A DNA stretch of 6,095 nucleotides from Microbacterium sp. (GTDB lineage: Bacteria > Actinomycetota > Actinomycetes > Actinomycetales > Microbacteriaceae). Under the pieces are notes generated by a model. The model had not been told where the DNA came from. It saw only the letters and a list, made by a program, of their open reading frames with translations, and did not search any database. Made by a program: the position numbers and the translations under genes. The stretch is taken from contig JAJUIM010000123.1 in the NCBI GenBank assembly GCA_029267645.1, forward strand, positions 1 to 6,095, written 5' to 3'. This document shows positions 1-6,095 of the stretch, piece by piece; positions within the stretch are counted from its first letter, which is position 1; every line of letters begins with the position of its first letter.

Positions 1-2052
<2,052 letters not shown>

Positions 2053-2074
2053 TCGCACGCACGCATTCGAGAGA

Positions 2075-2079
2075 GGGAG
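2075..2079 (+). promoter_or_regulatory. Ribosome binding site of the ftsB-like gene
   Basis: GGGAG, inside the purine run GAGAGGGAG, ends 4 bases before the ATG at 2084. It supports that start over upstream in-frame codons that would overlap the end of eno. Confidence 0.75.
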
Positions 2080-2083
2080 TCGC

Positions 2084-2602
2084 ATGGCACGAAGAGCGGC
2101 TCCCTCTCCGCGTGTCCGCGCGCCGCGCGGATCGGGCGTCAGCGCGCGCGAGTGGCTCGGCGGGATCCGCCTGTCGGGCTTCGCCGTCATCATGCTCGGC
2201 CTCGTCGTGCTCGGCGCCTTCGTCCTCGTGCCGTCCGTGAGCGGCTACGTCGACATGCGCCAGCAGATCGCGCAGGCCGAGGCCTCGGTGAAGGTCACGC
2301 AGGGCGAGATCGACGATCTCGAGCGCGAGCGCGACCGCTGGCGCGACCCCGCCTACGTCATGAGCGAGGCCCGCGAGCGCCTCTACTACGTCAAGCCGGG
2401 TGAGGTCGTCTACCTTATCGAGAACGACCTGCCCGAAGAAGAGACGACCCAAGAGCCGGATCCCGTCGCCACCGAGGCGCAGGAGCGCGACGCCGACTGG
2501 ATGGGAACGACGCTGCGCTCGATCGTGCAGTCGGGCCTCGCAGAGCAGGCCGCGCCCGAGGAGAGCGACCTCTTCCAGCCCACGCCGTCGCCGGGCTCCT
2601 GA
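2084..2602 (+). CDS. ftsB: Septum formation initiator, FtsB/DivIC family cell-division protein
   Basis: This 172-residue single-pass membrane protein has the standard FtsB/DivIC layout. A basic, Arg/Pro-rich cytoplasmic tail (1-24) precedes one transmembrane helix (about 30-50, SGFAVIMLGLVVLGAFVLV). An extracytoplasmic coiled coil follows (about 56-87, rich in Gln, Glu and Arg). The conserved patch RWRDPAYVMSEARERL and YYVKPGEVVY (85-110) is characteristic of the actinobacterial branch. Family members form the FtsQ-FtsL-FtsB complex that recruits and activates septal peptidoglycan synthesis. The acidic tail after residue 115 (EEETTQEPDPV and onward to residue 172) looks disordered and makes the protein longer than the roughly 100-residue E. 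coli FtsB. The position straight after eno is the classic actinobacterial location (Rv1024 in M. tuberculosis, from memory). The family call is firm; the ftsB symbol, as opposed to divIC, is convention. Confidence 0.88.
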   Translation: MARRAAPSPRVRAPRGSGVSAREWLGGIRLSGFAVIMLGLVVLGAFVLVPSVSGYVDMRQQIAQAEASVKVTQGEIDDLERERDRWRDPAYVMSEARERLYYVKPGEVVYLIENDLPEEETTQEPDPVATEAQERDADWMGTTLRSIVQSGLAEQAAPEESDLFQPTPSPGS

Positions 2603-2679
2603 CCGCCGCGCCTCAGCCGTTCGCGGGCCGCGGCACGTCGCCCCGGCGGAATGTCAGCCCTGCCCGGTAGCCTCGTCGC

Positions 2680-3228
2680 GTGACCACTCCTCCCTTCGCC
2701 CCCGTGCTCGACGCCGAGCTCCGCGTCGTCAGCGAGCAGCTCGGCCGCGAGGCCCGCGGAGTCGTCGGCATCGCGGCCCGCTGCGCGTGCGGCAACCCGA
2801 CCGTCGTGGCCACGGCGCCGCGGCTCCCGCAGGGCACGCCGTTCCCCACGTTCTACTACCTGACCCACCCGGCTGCGACGGCCGAGATGTCGCGCCTCGA
2901 GGCGGGCCAGGTCATGGTCGAGTTCACCGAGGTCCTGGCAGCGGACGCCGACGTCCGCGCGCAGTACCAGCGGGCGCACGAGGCGTTCCTCGCCGACCGC
3001 GCGCAGTTCGGCGACGTGCCCGAGGTCGCGAACATCTCCGCGGGCGGCATGCCCACGCGCGTGAAGTGCCTTCACGCGCTCGCGGGCCACGCGCTCGCGG
3101 CGGGCCACGGCGTGAACCCGATCGGCGATCTGGCGCTCGAGCGCTCGCGCTGGTCGCCCGAGCGCTGCGAGTGCGACGACCCCGGCGCGGCCCTCCGCGA
3201 CGCGGGCGACGGGGCTTCCTCGGCATGA
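2680..3228 (+). CDS. DUF501 domain protein, function unknown
   Basis: A 182-residue soluble protein of the actinobacterial DUF501 family; no biochemical role is known to me. Hallmarks visible are RGVVGIAARCACGNPTVV (26-43), FPTFYYLTHP (55-64) and the strongly conserved GGMPTRVKCLH (122-132). Cys and His are clustered: C35 and C37 (CxC), H63, C130, H132, H137, H143, then C163 and C165 (CxC). This arrangement could bind a metal, which is an inference. There is no signal peptide or membrane segment, so it is presumably cytoplasmic. An in-frame TAG ends at 2670, leaving GTG at 2680 as the only sensible start. No good Shine-Dalgarno precedes it (only GGTAG nearby). The gene lies 77 bases after the ftsB-like gene, and its stop overlaps the start of the protease as ATGA, implying coupled translation. 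The eno - ftsB - DUF501 order matches Rv1023-Rv1025. Confidence 0.9.
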   Translation: MTTPPFAPVLDAELRVVSEQLGREARGVVGIAARCACGNPTVVATAPRLPQGTPFPTFYYLTHPAATAEMSRLEAGQVMVEFTEVLAADADVRAQYQRAHEAFLADRAQFGDVPEVANISAGGMPTRVKCLHALAGHALAAGHGVNPIGDLALERSRWSPERCECDDPGAALRDAGDGASSA

Positions 3229-4601
3229 CGCGGGCGCCGCGCCGCAGCATGCGCACGGTCGTCGCCGTGCTCGTGATCGCGTGCGCGCTGCTGTCGCTTC
3301 CGGCCCCCGCGACCGCGCAGACCGACGACGACCGGCCCGAGAAGCGCTCGTCGACCGAGTCGCCGACGCCCACCCCGACCCCGACGCCGACCCCCGATCC
3401 CACGCGCGAGGCCGAGTACTGGCTCTCGGGCTACGGCATCGACGACGCCTGGCAGCACTCGCGCGGCGCAGGGCAGACGATCGCCGTCATCGACAGCGGC
3501 GTCGCGGGCGGCATCGACGAGCTTGAGGGCGCCGTCGCGGGCGGCACCGACGTCTCGGGCGTCGGCAGCGCCGACGGGCGCACGCCGCTCGGCGCCGACG
3601 TGCACACCCGCAGCCACGGCACGTGGGTCGCCTCGCTCGCGGCCGCGCGCGGCACGGGCGAAGAGGAGGGCATGATCGGCGTCGCGCCCGAGGCGAGCAT
3701 CCTCTCGGTCTCGCTCGGCTTCGGGTCGGTCAGCGACGTGCCGTTCTCCGAGCAGGTCGCCGACGCGATCCGCTGGTCGGTCGACAACGGCGCCGACGTC
3801 ATCAACCTGTCGTTCACGACGAACCAGACGGCGTGGGACGAGAACTGGGACGAGGCGTTCATGTACGCCTTCGATCACGACGTCGTCGTGGTCGTCGCGG
3901 CCGGCAACCGGGCGAGCGGCACGAACATGATCGGCGCGCCCGCGACGATGCCGGGCGTGCTCGTCGTCGGCGGCGTCGATCCGTCGGGCCAGACGAGCCA
4001 GGGGGCCTCGACGCAGGGCGCGACGATCGGCGTCTCGGCGCCGAGCGAGCAGCTCATCGGCATCGGGCCCACGGGCGAGATCGACTCGTGGCGCGGCACG
4101 AGCGGTGCGGCGCCCATCGTCGCGGGCGTCGCGGCGCTCGTGGGGGCCGCGCATCCCGACCTCGATGCGAACAACATCATCAACCGCATCGTGCAGACGG
4201 CGACGCCGGCGCCCGCGCAGAACGGCGAGCGCGATCCGATCTACGGCTTCGGCATCATCGACGCCGCCCGCGCCGTCGCGGCGCCAGGCATCGCGCCCGT
4301 CGACGAGAACCCGATGGGCAGCCTCGAGGAGTGGATCCGCCTCAACAGGGGCGCGTCCGACCCCGGATCCGTCGATCCGACCGCGACGCCGACACCCGAG
4401 GCGATCGAGCTGCCCGCGCTGCCCCCGCCGGATCCCCCGGCTGCGGCGGCAAATCCGTTCCTGCCCTCTCCCGACAGCCTTCGCGAGGTCACGCTCCCGC
4501 TCATCGCGGTCACGGCCGCTGGTATCCTTGTGGTGCTCGGCGTCGTCGCTGTGTCCCGGCGCATTCGCTCGGCTCGCTCACACCGCGATTCGGGCTCCTG
4601 A
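3225..4601 (+). CDS. Secreted, membrane-anchored subtilisin-family (S8) serine protease, mycosin-like architecture
   Basis: This 458-residue protease carries the complete subtilase triad: Asp90 (AVIDSGV), His131 (SHGTWVASL) and Ser293 (GTSGAAP), with oxyanion Asn228 (AAGN). A basic N-terminus and hydrophobic stretch (1-31, ending PAPATA before Gln32) form a signal peptide. A Pro-Thr repeat linker (47-60) leads into the catalytic domain (about 65-350). A Pro-rich stalk (about 380-415) precedes a C-terminal transmembrane helix (about 424-444) with the basic stop-transfer sequence RRIRSARSHR. The catalytic domain should therefore face the outside of the cell. No inhibitor_I9-type propeptide is evident. 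This topology resembles mycosins of type VII secretion, but no ESX genes are present here and the substrate is unknown. Its ATG is inside the DUF501 stop (ATGA) and has no Shine-Dalgarno, so it probably depends on translational coupling. Met9 is a possible alternative start. It occupies the place of the exopolyphosphatase gene in mycobacteria. Confidence 0.93.
   Translation: MTRAPRRSMRTVVAVLVIACALLSLPAPATAQTDDDRPEKRSSTESPTPTPTPTPTPDPTREAEYWLSGYGIDDAWQHSRGAGQTIAVIDSGVAGGIDELEGAVAGGTDVSGVGSADGRTPLGADVHTRSHGTWVASLAAARGTGEEEGMIGVAPEASILSVSLGFGSVSDVPFSEQVADAIRWSVDNGADVINLSFTTNQTAWDENWDEAFMYAFDHDVVVVVAAGNRASGTNMIGAPATMPGVLVVGGVDPSGQTSQGASTQGATIGVSAPSEQLIGIGPTGEIDSWRGTSGAAPIVAGVAALVGAAHPDLDANNIINRIVQTATPAPAQNGERDPIYGFGIIDAARAVAAPGIAPVDENPMGSLEEWIRLNRGASDPGSVDPTATPTPEAIELPALPPPDPPAAAANPFLPSPDSLREVTLPLIAVTAAGILVVLGVVAVSRRIRSARSHRDSGS
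3363..3404 (+). repeat. Pro-Thr dipeptide repeat (CCN-ACN hexamer array) inside the protease gene
   Basis: Fourteen codons encode alternating Pro-Thr, with one Thr replaced by Asp at residue 58. The DNA is a degenerate CCN-ACN tandem. It forms a rigid, possibly O-mannosylated linker between the signal peptide and the catalytic domain. Codon third positions vary (CCG or CCC, ACG or ACC), so the DNA copies are imperfect and slippage would be limited. Changes by whole hexamers would keep the frame. Confidence 0.8.
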
Positions 4602-4608
4602 TCGAAAC

Positions 4609-4614
4609 AAGGAG
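4609..4614 (+). promoter_or_regulatory. Ribosome binding site of the NADH dehydrogenase gene
   Basis: AAGGAG lies 10 bases before the GTG at 4625, slightly longer than optimal spacing. No alternative start codon lies between it and the FAD-binding motif, which begins at residue 8, so GTG 4625 is the start. Confidence 0.85.
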
Positions 4615-4624
4615 AACTTTTTCC

Positions 4625-5971
4625 GTGCCCAAGATCCTCATCGTCGGCGGCGGATACGCGGGTTTCTACACCGCGTGGAAGCTCGAGAAGCACCTTCGCA
4701 AGGACGAGGCTGAGGTCGTCGTCGTCGACCCGCTCCCGTACATGGCCTACCTTCCCTTCCTCCCGGAGGTGGCGTCCGGCAACATCGAGCCGCGTCACGC
4801 GGTCGTCTCGCACCGCCGTCACCTCAAGAAGACGAAGGTCATCAACGCGAAGGTCACGAACATCGACCACGCGAACAAGACGGCGACCATCTCGCCCGAG
4901 GGCGGCGAGAGCTGGGAGTACGCGTACGACCAGATCGTCGTGACGGCGGGCTCGGTCTCGCGCACGTTCCCGATCCCGGGCATCGCCGACCACGCGATCG
5001 GCATGAAGTCGATCGAGGAGGCCGTCGCGGCGCGCGACACCCTCATCAGCAACTTCGAGAAGGCCGCGGCGCTGCCGAAGGAGAGCCCGCTGCGGCGCCG
5101 CCTGCTCACGACGATCGTCGTCGGCGGCGGCTTCGCCGGCATCGAGACGATCGCCGAGCTGCGCTCGGCCGCGAACGCGCTGCTCGAGAAGGTCCCCGAG
5201 ATCTCGTTCGAGGAAACGCAGTTCCACCTCATCGAGGCGATGGGCCGCATCATGCCCGAGGTCTCGCTCGAGACGAGCGAGAAGGTGCTGAAGGACCTCG
5301 CTCACCGCGGCGCGCACGTGCACCTCGACACGCAGGTCGCCGACGCGACGGACGGCGTCGTCAAGACGAACACGGGCGAGGAGTACCCGAGCGACCTCAT
5401 CATCTGGACCGCGGGCGTCATGGCGAACCCGCAGGTCGTGAACGGCAGCGACCTTCCCCGCGAGGGCCGCGGCCGCATCTCGACGCAGGCCGACCTGCGC
5501 GTGATCGACGAGAACGGCGAGGTCGTCGAGGGCGCCTGGGCCGCGGGCGACGTGGCCGCGGTTCCCGACCTCACGGGCGGCGGCGTGGGCGGCATGTGCG
5601 TGCCGAACGCGCAGCACGCCGTGCGCCAGGCCAAGCGCCTCGCGAAGAACCTCGTCGCGACGCTGCGCGGCGAGCAGCCGGTCGACTACATCCACAAGAA
5701 CCTCGGCGCGGTCGCGGGCCTCGGCCTGTACCACGGCGCGTTCCAGTCGGGCAAGATCGCCCTCACGGGCTTCCTCGCCTGGGCCGCGCACCGCGGCTAC
5801 CACGGCCTCGCGATGCCCACATGGGAGCGCAAGTGGCGCGTGCTGTGGGGCTGGTTCCACAACTTCTTCCTCGGCCGCGACCAGGTGCAGATCCGCCGCG
5901 TGCAGGAGCCGCGCGCCTTCTTCGAGGCCTTCGCCTCGCGCCCGAAGCCGCCGGCCGACGACGCCAAGTAA
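4625..5971 (+). CDS. ndh: FAD-dependent NAD(P)H dehydrogenase, type II NADH:quinone oxidoreductase (NDH-2) family
   Basis: This 448-residue flavoprotein has the length and layout of NDH-2, a non-proton-pumping enzyme that moves electrons from NADH to menaquinone at the inner face of the membrane. The N-terminal FAD site is ILIVGGGYAGFYTA (4-17). The second Rossmann motif, for NAD(P)H, is TIVVGGGFAGIET (163-175). The second FAD-contact motif is WAAGDVAAVPD (305-315). The quinone/flavin-side motif is CVPNAQHAVRQ (325-335). The canonical AQxAxQ is only partly kept: Ala329, Gln330 and Ala332 are present, but Arg334 replaces the second Gln and a Gln follows it. The C-terminus has aromatic, basic stretches (about 377-420, with WERKWRVLWGWFHNFF at 400-415) typical of the amphipathic membrane-binding helices. 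The GTG start has AAGGAG upstream. The gene lies 23 bases after the protease and is the last of the rightward block. A related FAD-dependent pyridine nucleotide-disulfide oxidoreductase with another acceptor cannot be excluded. Confidence 0.88.
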   Translation: MPKILIVGGGYAGFYTAWKLEKHLRKDEAEVVVVDPLPYMAYLPFLPEVASGNIEPRHAVVSHRRHLKKTKVINAKVTNIDHANKTATISPEGGESWEYAYDQIVVTAGSVSRTFPIPGIADHAIGMKSIEEAVAARDTLISNFEKAAALPKESPLRRRLLTTIVVGGGFAGIETIAELRSAANALLEKVPEISFEETQFHLIEAMGRIMPEVSLETSEKVLKDLAHRGAHVHLDTQVADATDGVVKTNTGEEYPSDLIIWTAGVMANPQVVNGSDLPREGRGRISTQADLRVIDENGEVVEGAWAAGDVAAVPDLTGGGVGGMCVPNAQHAVRQAKRLAKNLVATLRGEQPVDYIHKNLGAVAGLGLYHGAFQSGKIALTGFLAWAAHRGYHGLAMPTWERKWRVLWGWFHNFFLGRDQVQIRRVQEPRAFFEAFASRPKPPADDAK

Positions 5972-5981
5972 CGCCCCTGCC

Positions 5982-6013
5982 AAGCGCCCCTCCACACCTG
6001 CGGAGGGGCGCTT
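5982..6013 (+). terminator. Intrinsic-terminator-like hairpin after ndh
   Basis: A perfect 12-bp inverted repeat begins 10 bases after the ndh stop: AAGCGCCCCTCC (5982-5993) pairs with GGAGGGGCGCTT (6002-6013) around the 8-base loop ACACCTGC. The stem is very stable. The 3' side has no U-tract beyond the two T's of the stem (CGCATCC follows), as is common for actinobacterial terminators. It most likely ends the eno-to-ndh transcript. The tRNA starts only 7 bases downstream, so a role in separating or processing read-through tRNA precursors is also possible. Confidence 0.82.
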
Positions 6014-6020
6014 CGCATCC

Positions 6021-6094
6021 GCCCCCGTAGCCCAATCGGCAGAGGCAGCGGACTTAAAATCCGTCGAGTGTGGGTTCGAACCCCACCGGGGGCA
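6021..6094 (+). tRNA. tRNA-Leu (anticodon UAA), short variable loop
   Basis: A full cloverleaf can be folded. The acceptor stem pairs GCCCCCG (6021-6027) with CGGGGGC (6087-6093), and the discriminator base is A at 6094. The D-arm spans 6030-6046 and contains the loop GG pair at 6038-6039; its fourth base pair is a C-A mismatch. The anticodon stem GCGGA/TCCGT (6048-6052 with 6060-6064) has a terminal G-U pair. The loop CTTAAAA (6053-6059) places UAA at 6055-6057. The T-arm is GTGGG/CCCAC around TTCGAAC (6070-6086). The variable region is only 5 bases (CGAGT, 6065-6069), so the fold is class I although leucine tRNAs are normally class II. A73 fits leucine identity. The final C at 6095 may be the first base of an encoded CCA, cut off by the window edge. 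Confidence 0.93.
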
Positions 6095-6095
6095 C

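Noticed and set aside
3225..4601. Assignment of the S8 protease as a true mycosin (mycP) of a type VII secretion system
   Set aside because: The architecture matches, but no EccB/C/D/E or WXG100 genes are in the window; the neighbours are housekeeping genes.
4241..5995. A 584-residue open frame antisense to the protease end and ndh
   Set aside because: It is a shadow of ndh with Asp/Arg/Val-rich sequence and no motif; it spans an intergenic gap and two real genes.
6021..6094. The tRNA as an attachment site of an integrated element
   Set aside because: tRNA genes are frequent integration targets, but the window ends at the tRNA 3' end and no integrase or duplicated 3' fragment is visible.

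Overview
The window is a high-GC, densely packed stretch of an actinobacterial chromosome. Codons end almost always in G or C, GTG starts are common, and gene order and protein flavour point to Micrococcales, most likely Microbacteriaceae. That assignment is an inference from composition and gene content; no rRNA or species marker is present.

Layout from left to right. A short-chain dehydrogenase runs leftward off the window edge (1-642, minus strand, C-terminus missing). A 129-base divergent gap separates it from a rightward block of five genes: enolase (eno, 772-2052), an FtsB/DivIC-type septum formation initiator (2084-2602), a DUF501 protein (2680-3228), a secreted, membrane-anchored subtilisin-family serine protease (3225-4601, overlapping DUF501 by ATGA), and a type II NADH dehydrogenase-like flavoprotein (4625-5971). 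A perfect 12-bp hairpin (5982-6013) follows, and then, 7 bases later, a tRNA-Leu(UAA) gene ending at the right edge (6021-6094).

The order eno - ftsB-like - DUF501 is a known actinobacterial arrangement (Mycobacterium tuberculosis Rv1023-Rv1024-Rv1025, from memory). There the next gene is an exopolyphosphatase; here a membrane-anchored subtilase takes that place. The block therefore joins central glycolysis, cell division, an uncharacterised protein, an envelope protease and respiratory NADH oxidation. Spacing of 31, 77, -4 and 23 bases is compatible with one transcript, although the 77-base gap could hold an internal promoter.

I found no mobile element, CRISPR array, toxin-antitoxin pair or defence-like cassette. 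The window is mostly ordinary housekeeping sequence. The points that deserve a second look are the leucine tRNA with a class I (short) variable loop, the hairpin pressed against that tRNA with no room for a separate promoter, the Cys/His-rich DUF501 protein translationally coupled to an orphan mycosin-like protease, and the altered quinone-site motif of the NADH dehydrogenase.
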